Source: Salibacterium qingdaonense
Lineage (GTDB): Bacteria; Bacillota; Bacilli; Bacillales; Marinococcaceae
DNA length: 64,000 bases
Assembly: GCF_900114715.1 (NCBI RefSeq)
Contig: NZ_FOTY01000011.1
Span: forward strand, 1-64,000
Reading direction: 5' to 3'
The notes beneath the pieces are model-generated. The model did no database searches. It was not told where the DNA came from and saw only the letters and a list, made by a program, of their open reading frames with translations. The stretch's first letter is position 1. Each line of letters opens with the position of its first letter. Both the position numbers and the translations under genes were made by a program. Shown here one piece after another: positions 1 to 9,260 of this stretch.

Positions 1-198
1 GGTTCTCGCATCCCGCGTTTCAACGTCCCATCCTTCGTCCTTTTTCGCTTCTCTCACCGGGTTATCCAGCAGGGTGAGAGCTTCTCCCACCAAATCACTG
101 AACCAACGGAACATCAGCTGCTGCAGCTTTTCTTCCATATCCAAAACATCCGGTGTTTCTTTCAATATCTCGTGCATTTCTGCTATAATGGGTTTCAT
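1..198 (-). CDS. ISLre2-family transposase, N-terminal part (cut by window edge)
   Basis: The reading frame starts at ATG 198 behind AAGAGG and stays open for 66 codons to base 1, so the gene continues outside the window. The visible part is helical and acidic (starting MKPIIAEMHEIL) and leads into a GWDVETRDART segment. That matches the N-terminal region of ISLre2 (UPF0236) transposases, where a Gly-Trp-x-Val-x-x-x-Asp-x-Arg-Thr stretch precedes the Arg-rich zinc-finger-like region. No terminal inverted repeat could be fixed in the following 250 bases. Family assignment is by recall of the motif; whether the element is intact cannot be seen. Confidence 0.6.
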   Translation of the reverse strand, partial: MKPIIAEMHEILKETPDVLDMEEKLQQLMFRWFSDLVGEALTLLDNPVREAKKDEGWDVETRDART

Positions 199-456
199 GA
201 GAAGGCCTCTTTTCACTCTGTATTTGCTCGCTAGGCATACATTGATGATAGAGGACCTTCTCTTTTTTTGCCACCGATCAGCTCTCGCAACTACCGAGAA
301 CTATTTTACACATACATTCTACACCTTGTAACAGAATTTTAATGTACTGAAACTTGAATTATTAAAAAATTGATTCTATACTGAAAATAGATTCATCAAG
401 ATAGATGAGTAGATGGATATAGTGTTCGAAGACGGCATGTATAAAGGAGGTCTGTC

Positions 457-678
457 ATGACTGATAAAAAGTTCGCCTATCTTTATAATGGCACGGAACG
501 GCAGATTACCGTCGGCACTTCCGACACCATCGAACGAATGCAGGGTGGAAATACGCACATTCATTATGCAGGAACCGAAGAAGAACTGGCAGAAGATGTG
601 CATCCATATTACAAGCAGGAATACATCGTCACGATGGCTAACCGGCTGCACGATTTTGAAGACAAATTATTTTTATAG
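457..678 (+). CDS. small hypothetical protein, 73 aa
   Basis: A short soluble ORF with a textbook ribosome binding site (AAAGGAGG, about 7 bases before ATG). It has no signal peptide or membrane segment and is rich in Glu, His and Tyr, with a His-Ile-His-Tyr run in the middle. I do not recognise the family. It stands alone between the transposase fragment and mqo and is followed by two possible terminator hairpins. The antisense ORF over the same bases has no ribosome binding site and is a shadow. Gene reality is supported mainly by the ribosome binding site. Confidence 0.65.
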   Translation: MTDKKFAYLYNGTERQITVGTSDTIERMQGGNTHIHYAGTEEELAEDVHPYYKQEYIVTMANRLHDFEDKLFL

Positions 679-683
679 AAAAC

Positions 684-716
684 GGCCTGTTCTCCTGTTT
701 AGGGAAACAGGCTTCT
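684..716 (+). terminator. weak hairpin after the 73-aa gene
   Basis: CCTGTTT and AAACAGG form a 7-bp stem around AGGG, followed by CTTCTTTT. The U tract is broken, so termination is probably inefficient. Confidence 0.4.
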
Positions 717-757
717 TTTGGTCAGGATTCTGTTTTTCTGCTTCATAAAGAATGTCC

Positions 758-789
758 ACTCATTTCCTGAAAGAATGAAATGAGTTTTT
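758..789 (+). terminator. intrinsic terminator before mqo
   Basis: ACTCATTTC pairs with GAAATGAGT (9 bp, 10-base loop) and is followed directly by TTTTT. It would insulate mqo from the upstream small gene. Confidence 0.6.
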
Positions 790-934
790 AAATAATATAG
801 TCATCTGATGACCATATCACTTATTGTAATCGGTGTCATTCTTGTTTACAATAGTATAATAGATTGGATGGATAACAGACTAAAAGGGATTGTGCGGGGT
901 CTGTCCTGCTTTAAAAAGCGAAGGAGGAACGAAT

Positions 935-2431
935 ATGACCGATAATCAAACGACAACCGAAGTTATTCTCATTGGTGCCGGCATCGTGAGTGCGACACTG
1001 GGAACACTTCTGAACAAGTTACAGCCGGACTGGCATATCACCATTTTTGAAAAGCTCGACACAGCAGGAAAAGAAAGTTCGAACGAATGGAATAACGCAG
1101 GTACAGGGCACGCAGCTTTGTGTGAATTAAACTACACCGTCGAAAAGCAGGATGGCTCCATTGATATAAGCAAGGCAGTTAAAATTAATGATCAATTCCA
1201 GGTTTCCATGCAGCTCTGGTCTCATCTGGTAAAGACAAATGATATTACAGATCCCCGGGATTTCATCCGTCCCCTGCCCCATATAAGTTTTGTGTCCGGG
1301 GAAAAGAACACAGCCTTTTTAAAGAAAAGGTATGACGCCTTGTCCAACCACCCCCAATTTCAGGGCATGGAATTTTCCGAAGACCCTGAACGCTTAATGC
1401 AGTGGATACCTTTAATGATGGAGGACCGCACTTCTGAAAAACCTGTTGCGGCAACAAAAGCCGGCCACGGAACAGATGTCAATTTCGGTGAATTAACGCG
1501 TCAGCTTCTGGACAGTCTGGCTCAACAGGATAATGTAGATATTCGTTATAATCATACGGTGGATGATCTCAACCAATTGGAAAACGGGAGCTGGGAAGTA
1601 AAAGTACAGAATACAAAACACCACACCCTGGAAGAACATACAGCCGATTTCGTATTTATCGGTGCCGGAGGTGGTGCGCTGCCGTTACTGCAGAAAACAG
1701 GGCTCCCTGAGAGCCGGCATATCGGCGGCTTCCCTATCAGCGGCGAATTTCTCGTTTGTCATAATCCAGAAGTTGTCAAACAGCACGACGCCAAAGTGTA
1801 CAGTAAAGAACCGGAAGGCACACCGCCCATGACAGTTCCCCACCTGGACCGGCGGCATATCGAGGGGAAAGACACTCTGCTGTACGGACCATTCGCCGGC
1901 TTTACGCCGAAATTTTTAAAGACCGGTTCTTACATGGATTTATTATATTCTGTTAAACCGAACAACACCCTTACCATGCTGGCAGCGGGCGCAAAGAATA
2001 TACCGATGATTAAATACCTGGCCAAACAGCTGAAAATGTCCAAGGAAGAACGAATGGAAGAGCTGCGTCAATTCGTTCCGAATGCTAAAAGCAGGGATTG
2101 GGATATCCTGGTGGCAGGTCAGCGCGTGCAGCTGATTGAAGATACCGAGAACGGCGGCCGGGGAGCTCTGCAGTTCGGCACAAAATTGATTCATTCTGAC
2201 GATCAGTCGCTCGCGGCGCTTCTCGGCGAGTCCCCCGGAGCTTCGGTGTCAGCTTCCATTATGCTGGAAGTCTTGGAAAAGTGCTTCCCGGATCATCTCG
2301 AAGCATGGAAGCCTAAAATTAAAGAAATGATTCCTTCTTACGGCGAATCACTCGAGGACAATCCTGATTTGCTTGATACTGTTCATGTTTCAACTTCACG
2401 CACCCTCGGCTTGACCGATGCCAAAACGTAA
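935..2431 (+). CDS. mqo: malate:quinone oxidoreductase
   Basis: Membrane-associated FAD enzyme that oxidises L-malate to oxaloacetate and passes electrons to the quinone pool, bypassing NAD-dependent malate dehydrogenase. The 498-residue product matches the family's usual length of about 500. It opens with an FAD-binding strand ([15 protein letters not shown]) and carries the [19 protein letters not shown]-type family segment near residue 55 and a [10 protein letters not shown] segment near the C-terminus. The start at 935 is preferred over an in-frame codon 45 bases upstream because AAGGAGG lies 7 bases before it. It is monocistronic and closed by a strong terminator. It fits functionally with the citrate/tricarboxylate uptake genes downstream, since it feeds the TCA cycle. 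Confidence 0.95.
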   Translation: MTDNQTTTEVILIGAGIVSATLGTLLNKLQPDWHITIFEKLDTAGKESSNEWNNAGTGHAALCELNYTVEKQDGSIDISKAVKINDQFQVSMQLWSHLVKTNDITDPRDFIRPLPHISFVSGEKNTAFLKKRYDALSNHPQFQGMEFSEDPERLMQWIPLMMEDRTSEKPVAATKAGHGTDVNFGELTRQLLDSLAQQDNVDIRYNHTVDDLNQLENGSWEVKVQNTKHHTLEEHTADFVFIGAGGGALPLLQKTGLPESRHIGGFPISGEFLVCHNPEVVKQHDAKVYSKEPEGTPPMTVPHLDRRHIEGKDTLLYGPFAGFTPKFLKTGSYMDLLYSVKPNNTLTMLAAGAKNIPMIKYLAKQLKMSKEERMEELRQFVPNAKSRDWDILVAGQRVQLIEDTENGGRGALQFGTKLIHSDDQSLAALLGESPGASVSASIMLEVLEKCFPDHLEAWKPKIKEMIPSYGESLEDNPDLLDTVHVSTSRTLGLTDAKT

Positions 2432-2466
2432 AAAGCCGTATTCGGCTGAAAGCTGATTCCTATGGG

Positions 2467-2508
2467 AAAAGCAGCCCCATCTGTCATTTGACGGGGCTGC
2501 TTTTTTTA
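2467..2508 (+). terminator. terminator of mqo
   Basis: AGCAGCCCC (2470-2478) pairs with GGGGCTGCT (2493-2501), followed by seven T. Confidence 0.9.
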
Positions 2509-2562
2509 GAAAGATCCATTTACTGGAGCTCTGCTGCGGTTGTTCTTGGCCGCAGCGGTTCG

Positions 2563-2756
2563 GTGGACACTAAACCACCCGGCAGTGCCCATAGCATCTA
2601 CGGAAGTACTGTTCGTGGACACTATTACTCCCCTGCCGGCAGATAGTGTCCATGGACTTCCGCCGGCACCTATTACTTCCTGCTTTCAGCGGCATAGTGT
2701 CCACAAAACAGTGATTCGTGTACACTATTCCCTTATTTTTCGACGGCAGTGTCCAC
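2563..2756. repeat. phased dyad array 1 (GTGGACACTA / TAGTGTCCAC), four units
   Basis: This covers most of the 418-base gap between mqo and topB. The forward word GTGGACACTA or a variant begins at 2563, 2615, about 2663 and 2718. The inverted word TAGTGTCCAC or a variant begins at 2583, 2644, 2695 and 2747. Most intervals are 51-53 bases. The bases between words are not conserved apart from patches such as CTATTACT and TTATTTTTCGA. A 224-residue frame crosses the array but has no ribosome binding site and runs antisense into topB, so the region is taken as noncoding. It is paralogous to the array at 27022-27214. Confidence 0.75.
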
Positions 2757-2782
2757 AACCCGCTCAGCCCTCGTTTAAAATC

Positions 2783-2826
2783 AACTGCTCCCGGTTGTCT
2801 CTGGTGACAGCCGGGAGCAGTTTTTC
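2783..2826. terminator. bidirectional terminator between mqo and topB
   Basis: AACTGCTCCCGG (2783-2794) pairs with CCGGGAGCAGTT (2811-2822). A TTTTT run follows on the plus strand and a weaker TTGATTTT on the minus strand, where it would end topB transcription. Confidence 0.8.
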
Positions 2827-2849
2827 AGCGGACATGCCGCGTATTATTT

Positions 2850-5024
2850 TTAGTCTTTGTTTTTCCATTTCTGCAGAGCTTCGGCGAGGGCCGGGTTGGC
2901 GATGCCATCGTCCTCCTGATTGTTCAGGTATTTATTCACGTCCTGCTTCGACGCTTTGTCCTGCTTTTCCTTATTACGCCGTTCCACAAAAGATGATTCT
3001 TTTTCTTTATACCCGCAGCGGCAGACGAAAATCTTTCCATCCCCTTCCCCGCGCAGCTCCATTTTCTTCTTGCAGTTCGGACAGCGGGCGTTGGTCGACT
3101 TTGCGATGTTCTTTTTGTACCCGCAGGAGCGGTCCTGACAGACTTTCATTTTACCGTTTTTGTTTTTTACTTCAAGCATCAATTTGCCGCATTCGGGACA
3201 CGGCGTTCCAGTGACATTGTCGTGTTTGAACGACTGCGAACTCTTCTTTATACCGTCCACAATTTCTCCGGCATAGGATTTCATCTGATTGATGAATTCC
3301 TTCTTATTCAGGTTTCCCTTTTCAATATCATCAAGCTGCTGTTCCCACTCGGCCGTCAGTGTAGCTGATTTCAGTTCTTCGGGAACAAGGTCGAGCAGCT
3401 GCTTTCCTTTTGAGGTAACATGAAACGCATTTCCTCTTTTTTCAAGCAGAAAAGAGTTCTGGAGCTTATCGATAATGTCGGCCCGCGTCGCGACTGTACC
3501 AATGCCGCCTGACTGCTTAATTGTTTGAAGGAGTTCCTTGTCTTCTCCCTTCATAAACCGGGCCGGGTTTTCCATCGCCGAAAGCAGTGCCGATTCCGTC
3601 AGCGCCGACGGAGGCTTTGTTTCTCCTTTGTCGAGTCCGCTTTTCACGAGGTTCAGTGTATCCTGTCCCTTGACTCCGGATGGAATGCTGTTCTTTTCTT
3701 CGTTTTCTTCCGAATCATACACCGCTTTCCAGCCTGTTTCGAGCACCTTTTCTCCTTTTGCGGCAAACGGCTCTCCGCCGATCTCTGCCTGCAGGTCCGT
3801 CATCTCTTTTTTCTGCGGCGGGAAGAATGCTGCGAGAAAACGGGTGACGACCATCTCATACAATTTCTTTTCTTTATCGGACATTTTTGGGTATACCGGC
3901 GCTTCTTCGGTTGGAATGATGGCATGGTGGTCGGAGACTTTGCTGTCATTGAACATCCGGCCGGCCATCTTCCACCCGTTTTTGTTGATGGTCAGCACAT
4001 TTTTCGAAAACGGACGGACATCGACGGCTTTCAGTCTTTCTTTCATCGTGCCTTTTAAATCGGAAGAAAGATAGTTCGAATCTGTCCGCGGATAGGTGAG
4101 CACTTTGTGCGTTTCGTACAGCCGCTGCAGGACACTGAGTGTCTCTTTGGCGGAGTACCCGAAGCGCTGGCTGCATTCGCGCTGCAGTTCGGTTAAGTCG
4201 TACAGAAGCGGCGCATCATTCTTCTTTTCTTTTCGCTCCACCGACGTGATAACGGCCGGCTTGTTTTTCACTTGTTGCTCAAGCTGTTCCGCTTTTTCTT
4301 TGGAAAACAAACGGGTATCGCCCGATTTTGAATGTTTCCACCAAAACACGGGTCCTCGTTCCGCCTTCGCATAAAGCTGATAAAACGTGTCGGGCTTAAA
4401 TTCTTTTATTTCCTGTTCCCGGGACGCCACCATCGCAAGAGTCGGCGTCTGCACTCGACCGCAGGAAAGGGAGGCATTGAACTTCGTCGTCAGCGCGCGG
4501 GTGGCGTTCATGCCGACGTACCAGTCCGCTTCGGCTCTTGCCTGAGCCGCTGCATAAAGCGAATTGAATTTCCGCCCGTCGTGAAGGTTTTGAAAGCCCT
4601 GTTTTATGGCCTGATCGGTTACCGATGAAATCCAGAGCCGCTTGATTTTTTTCTTTGTGTTGGCTTTATCGAGGATCCAGCGCGCGACAAGCTCGCCTTC
4701 GCGGCCGGCGTCAGTGGCGATAATCACTTCACTGACATCATCACGGGACAGCTGTCTTTTTACCGTATTGAACTGTTTCCCGGACTTATTGATCACAGAC
4801 AGTTTCAGCTGCTCCGGCAGCATCGGCAGGTCTTCCAGCCGCCACGTCTGGTACTTTGCGTCGTACGTATCCGGTTCCGCGAGGCCGACAAGGTGGCCGA
4901 GCGCCCACGTTACGATATACTTCGACCCTTCAATAACACCATTTTTTTCGTTCCTGCATCCCAGCACTCTGGCAATATCTTTTCCTACCGATGGTTTTTC
5001 GGCAAGAATGACTGATTTACTCAT
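2850..5024 (-). CDS. topB: DNA topoisomerase III
   Basis: Type IA topoisomerase that cuts one strand, passes another and reseals; it helps resolve recombination intermediates, often together with RecQ. The 724-residue length fits Bacillus TopB. A TOPRIM domain occupies the N-terminus (KSVILAEKPSVGKDIA; acidic triad region ATDAGREGE near 105). The catalytic tyrosine lies in TYPRTDS and is Tyr311. Two C-terminal zinc ribbons follow, one starting CPEC and one CPNC, both with second cysteine pairs. The ribosome binding site is AGGAAGGA upstream of ATG 5024. A recQ gene lies 8 kb away, a functional partner but not in the same operon. Confidence 0.95.
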   Translation of the reverse strand: MSKSVILAEKPSVGKDIARVLGCRNEKNGVIEGSKYIVTWALGHLVGLAEPDTYDAKYQTWRLEDLPMLPEQLKLSVINKSGKQFNTVKRQLSRDDVSEVIIATDAGREGELVARWILDKANTKKKIKRLWISSVTDQAIKQGFQNLHDGRKFNSLYAAAQARAEADWYVGMNATRALTTKFNASLSCGRVQTPTLAMVASREQEIKEFKPDTFYQLYAKAERGPVFWWKHSKSGDTRLFSKEKAEQLEQQVKNKPAVITSVERKEKKNDAPLLYDLTELQRECSQRFGYSAKETLSVLQRLYETHKVLTYPRTDSNYLSSDLKGTMKERLKAVDVRPFSKNVLTINKNGWKMAGRMFNDSKVSDHHAIIPTEEAPVYPKMSDKEKKLYEMVVTRFLAAFFPPQKKEMTDLQAEIGGEPFAAKGEKVLETGWKAVYDSEENEEKNSIPSGVKGQDTLNLVKSGLDKGETKPPSALTESALLSAMENPARFMKGEDKELLQTIKQSGGIGTVATRADIIDKLQNSFLLEKRGNAFHVTSKGKQLLDLVPEELKSATLTAEWEQQLDDIEKGNLNKKEFINQMKSYAGEIVDGIKKSSQSFKHDNVTGTPCPECGKLMLEVKNKNGKMKVCQDRSCGYKKNIAKSTNARCPNCKKKMELRGEGDGKIFVCRCGYKEKESSFVERRNKEKQDKASKQDVNKYLNNQEDDGIANPALAEALQKWKNKD

Positions 5025-5169
5025 CGATCAAAATCCTTCCTCTTCTGTTCTCTCTCCCTCTATTTTATCATATCCTGCTTTTTAAAGGTTGACGGATGCA
5101 GAACGTCATCTTATGGTAGGATTCACACTGTTGTCAAATTTTCACCATGGGTATAAAGGGGGCGGGGAC

Positions 5170-6762
5170 ATGCGTGTCAGTATTCAAACGAAAATTATAG
5201 TACTTATCTTATCCCTGCTCACATTTATCACCGTTATTTTATCCGGTTTCTTTGCCTACATGGAGTTCCGTGACATTGAGGACAGACTAGGAGATAAGGC
5301 GTTAAGTACAGCAACCTACGTCGCAGGTTCACCTGTTGTCAAGGAGGCTTTCCGTTCCCCTGATCCAAGTGAAAGACTCCAGCCTTATGCCGAACGAGTC
5401 CGTAAACAGGCTGGGGCTGAGTTTGTTGTCATAGGAAATGAAAGCGGTATCCGTTATGCCCACCCGGATGAATGGAAAATCGGCAGACATATGGTAGGTG
5501 GTGATAACGCCAGAGCTCTTCAACATGGTGAATCTTACATATCCAGAGCAGAAGGAACACTTGGGCCTTCGCTGCGTGGTAAAACACCGGTTCGAAATGA
5601 CAATGGTGATATAGTAGGAATCATATCTGTCGGTTTTTTAATTGAGGATCTGCGAAGTACTGTGCTGCAGCGCCTCGGGGTTCTAGGACTCCTTACCTTT
5701 CTTGCGATTGGATTCGGAACGGTTGGAGCCATATTCCTATCCCGCAGCATCAAAAACGATATGTACGGACTCGAACCGTATCAGATTGCTGATCTATATG
5801 AAACACGTCAATCTACACTGAAAGCCATACGAGAAGGGATTATCGCCATCGATACAGATGGAAACATTACGACGATAAATGACTCGGCTGCTGACATGCT
5901 GGGCTTAAAGAGCCATGTTGAAGGAGTCCCGGTAACGAGTATCCTTCCCAATTCAGTCATGAAACGAGTACTGCAGCATGGAGAACCGGAATTCAATCAG
6001 GAACTGTCGATGAACGGTAAACTTTTCATTGTGAACCGCGAACCAATTTATCATAAGAATACTATTGCCGGGGTGGTCGCAACATTCCGGGATAAAACAG
6101 AGATGATGGAGATGGCAAATACATTGTCGGACATAAAAAAGTATTCGGATGATCTCCGCTCCCAGAATCACGAGTTTTCAAATAAGCTCTATGCCCTTGC
6201 CGGCTACCTCCATTTAGGTAAAAACAAGGAAGCTGTGCAGCTGATTGAAGAAGAAACAGTTAATCAAGAAAAACAGGCATCCATTTTATTTCATCAGATT
6301 AAAGACAGTGCGGTCCAAGCCATACTCACCGGCAAAGCCGGCCGTGCTTCGGAAAAGAAAGTCGACTTACAAATCGATGAATCGAGCCAGCTCGATCCGC
6401 TTCCGCCTCATATCAGTCAAAGCCATTTAATATCCATTCTTGGAAATATTATCGATAATGCTCTTGAAGCAGTATCATACCAGGAGAATCCTGTTGTGTC
6501 CTTTTTTGTAACCGACCTTGGCCGCGACATTGTATTTGAGGTCTCTGATAACGGCCCAGGTCTTCAGGCTGATATCACTGAAATACTTGAGAAAGGCTTT
6601 ACTACGAAAGACGGTTCTCAAAAAAGAGGATACGGCCTCGCTATTATTCAGGAAACTGTTCATGGTTTGGGTGGAATGATGGAAATCGAGAATGGAACAG
6701 AAAACGGAGCCGTATGCTCCATTTATATTCCGAAAGAAGAAGGGAGCGCAGCAAAGCCATGA
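5170..6762 (+). CDS. CitA/DcuS-family sensor histidine kinase
   Basis: Membrane kinase of the group sensing citrate or C4-dicarboxylates. Residues about 8-29 form TM1, followed by an extracellular Cache/PDC-type sensor domain and TM2 near 168-190. A PAS domain follows (about 225-320), then a Spo0B-like helical phosphoacceptor segment with the motif QNHEFSNKLY, where His334 is the likely phosphorylation site. The HATPase domain has the N box NIIDNALEA and glycine boxes DNGPGL and GYGLAI. The start at 5170 follows AAAGGGGG and gives 530 residues; the longer frame begins with a TTG lacking a site. The stop overlaps the regulator start (ATGA). The adjacent tctCBA genes suggest it senses tricarboxylates; the exact ligand is inferred. 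Confidence 0.88.
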   Translation: MRVSIQTKIIVLILSLLTFITVILSGFFAYMEFRDIEDRLGDKALSTATYVAGSPVVKEAFRSPDPSERLQPYAERVRKQAGAEFVVIGNESGIRYAHPDEWKIGRHMVGGDNARALQHGESYISRAEGTLGPSLRGKTPVRNDNGDIVGIISVGFLIEDLRSTVLQRLGVLGLLTFLAIGFGTVGAIFLSRSIKNDMYGLEPYQIADLYETRQSTLKAIREGIIAIDTDGNITTINDSAADMLGLKSHVEGVPVTSILPNSVMKRVLQHGEPEFNQELSMNGKLFIVNREPIYHKNTIAGVVATFRDKTEMMEMANTLSDIKKYSDDLRSQNHEFSNKLYALAGYLHLGKNKEAVQLIEEETVNQEKQASILFHQIKDSAVQAILTGKAGRASEKKVDLQIDESSQLDPLPPHISQSHLISILGNIIDNALEAVSYQENPVVSFFVTDLGRDIVFEVSDNGPGLQADITEILEKGFTTKDGSQKRGYGLAIIQETVHGLGGMMEIENGTENGAVCSIYIPKEEGSAAKP

Positions 6763-7454
6763 TACATACAGCTGTTGCAGAAGACGATTTCCGCATCGCA
6801 TCCATTCACCAGGAACTTGTAGAGCGTGTCGATGGGTTTCAATGCAGCCACCAGGCATTGAACGCCAAGGAGACGATGGAAATACTGGATCAGCATCCGG
6901 TCGACCTTCTCCTTTTAGATATTTTTATGCCGGATGAACTTGGAACCAATTTATTCAGTCGAATCCGCGAGAATTTTCCGGATATAGATATCATTATTAT
7001 CTCTGCATCTTCCAGTACCACTCACGTGCAGAAATCTCTCCGATACGGGGTTTTTGACTATATAGTGAAGCCAGTGTCTCTGGAAAGACTGGAACAGACG
7101 CTGCAGAATTATCTTGCTTTCCGAGGACTTTTAAGTGAGGACGGGGAAATGACACAGTCTCATATCGATCAACTCACCTTCCATCAGCCTCCCGATCCAC
7201 CTTTAGAGCAAGTAGAAGTAAATTCCGAGGAACAGCTCCCTAAAGGTATAGACCCACTTACCCTGCAGTCCGTACGCAAGAAAATGAATGAGATGAAAGA
7301 AGGAGTTACCGCCGAAGAGATGGGAACATTTCTAGGAGCCTCCCGCACCACTGCAAGACGCTACCTCGAATACCTGATATCAGCTGATGAAGCAGAGGCC
7401 AAACCAATATACGGCATCGTCGGCCGCCCGGAACGTAAATACTTTCAAAAATAA
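6759..7454 (+). CDS. CitB/DctR-family response regulator
   Basis: Partner of the preceding kinase. The receiver domain has acidic residues at 9-10 (EDD), the phosphoacceptor Asp54 in LLLLDIFMPDE, and the lysine in YIVKPVS. The C-terminal part (about 165-231) is a helix-turn-helix of the type found in CitT/DctR/MalR regulators (TAEEMGTFLGASRTTARRYLEYL). The ATG overlaps the kinase stop by four bases, so the two are translationally coupled. The likely target is the tctC promoter about 200 bases downstream, where an inverted repeat ATCGTTT/AAACGAT (7594-7614) overlaps a cre site. Its 231 residues are normal for the family. Confidence 0.9.
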   Translation: MIHTAVAEDDFRIASIHQELVERVDGFQCSHQALNAKETMEILDQHPVDLLLLDIFMPDELGTNLFSRIRENFPDIDIIIISASSSTTHVQKSLRYGVFDYIVKPVSLERLEQTLQNYLAFRGLLSEDGEMTQSHIDQLTFHQPPDPPLEQVEVNSEEQLPKGIDPLTLQSVRKKMNEMKEGVTAEEMGTFLGASRTTARRYLEYLISADEAEAKPIYGIVGRPERKYFQK

Positions 7455-7480
7455 TCCCGCTTTGCAGAGCGGGGTTTTTT
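7455..7480 (+). terminator. terminator of the kinase/regulator operon
   Basis: CCCGCT (7456-7461) pairs with AGCGGG (7468-7473) around TTGCAG, followed by GTTTTTT. It begins two bases after the regulator stop. Confidence 0.8.
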
Positions 7481-7593
7481 ATGTCTGTAAAAGGCCTGTT
7501 CATCTTAACCTCCACCCCCTCGATTCCTTTTACCCTTTTATTTTTCAGAACCACCATGAACAGAATGAACATTATTCGTTTATTGTTTTTTAT

Positions 7594-7618
7594 ATCGTTT
7601 AAATTGAAAACGATTACA
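7594..7618 (+). promoter_or_regulatory. CcpA cre site overlapping an inverted repeat upstream of tctC
   Basis: TTGAAAACGATTACA at 7604-7618 matches every position of the Bacillus cre consensus WTGNAANCGNWNNCW, implying carbon catabolite repression of the tricarboxylate transporter by CcpA. The inverted repeat ATCGTTT-N7-AAACGAT at 7594-7614 overlaps it and is a candidate site for the adjacent response regulator. The site lies 57-71 bases before the tctC start codon. Confidence 0.7.
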
Positions 7619-7674
7619 TAAACCGCTGAATCTTTTATGATGTGTACAGTTATTTAAACAAAGGGGGTTTCTTA

Positions 7675-8706
7675 ATGAAAAAATCACTGGTTTTATCTTT
7701 AAGTCTTTTCACGGTACTGGGTCTCGCCGCCTGTGGAACAGAAAATTCGGGTTCGAATGAAAATGGAAGCGCTTCCGGTTCGTCCGGACAGGAAAACTGG
7801 ACACCACAGCAATCTCTTGAAATCGTTGCTCCCTCCGGAGCCGGCGGAGGCTGGGATACAACTGCACGTATGGCTGCCGAAGGATTCGAAAGTGAAGGCA
7901 TCATTGATAAAGGCATTGGTGTGGTAAACAAAGAAGGCGGAGGGGGAGCCATCGGCTGGTCTTATATCGCTGAGAAAGCCGGTAATCCTCATCATATGTT
8001 TGTTTCATCCCCCCCACTTCTCTTGGTTCCATTAAACGGGCAATCTCAGTACGGATTTGAAGATTTCACTCCGATTGCCAATATGATTTCTGATTACGGA
8101 GCTTTCGCAGTCCGGGATGATGCAAAGTGGGATAACCTTAACGAACTGTTTGACGATATGAAGGACAATCCTGAAGATATAACGGTTATCGGGGAATCTT
8201 CACCAGGCAGTATGGACCACATCCAGTTCGTTAAAATCGCCAAGGCTGCCGGTGTTGATCCACAATCCATTAAATATGTATCGGCACAGGATGGGAGCAC
8301 AATGACTAACCTGCTGAACGGCAACGCGGATGTCTATTCTTCGGGAGTAACAGAAACCATTGAGCAGGTTCGCGCTGAAGAAATACGGGTTCTCGGGGTT
8401 ACCGCGGAAGAACGGCTGGAAGGCGATGTAGTCAGTGAATTCCCGACTGCAAAAGAGCAGGGTATTGATGAAACATTTGTAAACTGGAGGGGATTCTTCG
8501 GTCCACCTGATATGACAGAAGCACAAATCAGTTACTATGAGGAAAAATTCAAAGCATTGAGTGAGTCTGAACACTGGGCCGACACGCGGGAAAAATTCGC
8601 CTGGAATGAAATGTACATGGACAGCGGGGAATACACGCAGTTCCTGAAAGAAGAAAAAGAATCCATGCAGCAATTATTAAATGAATTGAACATTTCAGGC
8701 GGATAA
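7675..8706 (+). CDS. tctC: TctC-type tripartite tricarboxylate transporter substrate-binding lipoprotein
   Basis: Extracellular solute-binding component of the tripartite tricarboxylate transporter family. A signal peptide ends in the lipobox LGLAAC, so the mature protein is tethered by a lipid-modified cysteine, followed by a Ser/Gly/Asn-rich linker. The body shows the family pattern: SLEIVAPSGAGGGWDTTARM after the linker, a VNKEGGGGAIGW strand-turn and GFFGPPDM near the C-terminus. The start at 7675 follows AAAGGGGG with 7 bases of spacing; total 343 residues. It is first of tctC-tctB-tctA and separated from tctB by a hairpin that could stabilise or partially terminate the tctC message, as is common where the binding protein is needed in excess. 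Confidence 0.92.
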   Translation: MKKSLVLSLSLFTVLGLAACGTENSGSNENGSASGSSGQENWTPQQSLEIVAPSGAGGGWDTTARMAAEGFESEGIIDKGIGVVNKEGGGGAIGWSYIAEKAGNPHHMFVSSPPLLLVPLNGQSQYGFEDFTPIANMISDYGAFAVRDDAKWDNLNELFDDMKDNPEDITVIGESSPGSMDHIQFVKIAKAAGVDPQSIKYVSAQDGSTMTNLLNGNADVYSSGVTETIEQVRAEEIRVLGVTAEERLEGDVVSEFPTAKEQGIDETFVNWRGFFGPPDMTEAQISYYEEKFKALSESEHWADTREKFAWNEMYMDSGEYTQFLKEEKESMQQLLNELNISGG

Positions 8707-8722
8707 CACTTAAACTACTTGT

Positions 8723-8747
8723 GCCGTGATCGCATTCCGGTCACGGC
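8723..8747 (+). other. intercistronic hairpin between tctC and tctB
   Basis: GCCGTGA pairs with TCACGGC around an 11-base loop, with only a poor U tract after it. It is more likely an mRNA-stabilising or partially terminating hairpin than a full terminator. Confidence 0.5.
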
Positions 8748-8786
8748 TCTGTCTTACTTACCACCATTATAAAGGGGGTGCTGCCG

Positions 8787-9245
8787 GTGTTGAAGCCGGT
8801 CCACCGGAAAGCCAGTCTATTTCTCATTGCTCTGGCCGTTTTTTACTTAATTCTCGCCTATCGACTGGAAAGTTTCACAGCAGGACCGATCGGCGCTGAT
8901 ACGATGCCGAAAATTCTGGGGTGGCTCCTTATTCTTCTGAGTGTCATTCTGTTCTTTTTCAAAGACCAGGAGACAGAAGAAGAGAAACAAAGCAGGCGTA
9001 TCGCAAAAAACGATCTTATAAAGATGGCAGGAGTACTGCTTCTTACTTTCTGTTATATCTTTCTGCTGGAACGTGTCGGTTTTATTGTTACATCGTTCTT
9101 GTTTATCTGGCTTTGTTCCTGGTTCCTTGGCTATCAAAAACATGTCAAAAACATTGTAACGGCAGTCTTGTTTCCAGTTGTTTTATACAGTCTTTTTACA
9201 TTTATGCTCGGTATCGCACTGCCATCCGGCATTTTGCCGTTTTAG
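8787..9245 (+). CDS. tctB: TctB-type small membrane subunit of the tripartite tricarboxylate transporter
   Basis: Small integral membrane subunit, about four hydrophobic helices in 152 residues. These are an N-terminal helix around ASLFLIALAVFYLILAY, a second after ADTMPKILGW, and two more in the C-terminal half separated by GYQKHVKN. The upstream in-frame GTG at 8778 is part of the AAAGGGGG ribosome binding site, so GTG 8787 is the likely start; TTG 8790 is also possible. It lies between tctC and tctA, the canonical order. The product and TctA form the transmembrane complex driven by a cation gradient; in a halophile this may be sodium, which is inference. Confidence 0.88.
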   Translation: MLKPVHRKASLFLIALAVFYLILAYRLESFTAGPIGADTMPKILGWLLILLSVILFFFKDQETEEEKQSRRIAKNDLIKMAGVLLLTFCYIFLLERVGFIVTSFLFIWLCSWFLGYQKHVKNIVTAVLFPVVLYSLFTFMLGIALPSGILPF

Positions 9246-9260
9246 AAAGGAGGACAGATC

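Noticed and set aside
74-331. 85-residue plus-strand frame at the left edge
   Set aside because: It is antisense to the transposase start and lacks a ribosome binding site.
376-748. Alternative frames over the 73-aa gene
   Set aside because: Only the frame starting at 457 has a good ribosome binding site.
2540-3214. 224-residue plus-strand frame
   Set aside because: It crosses array 1 and runs antisense into topB, has no ribosome binding site and low-complexity composition.
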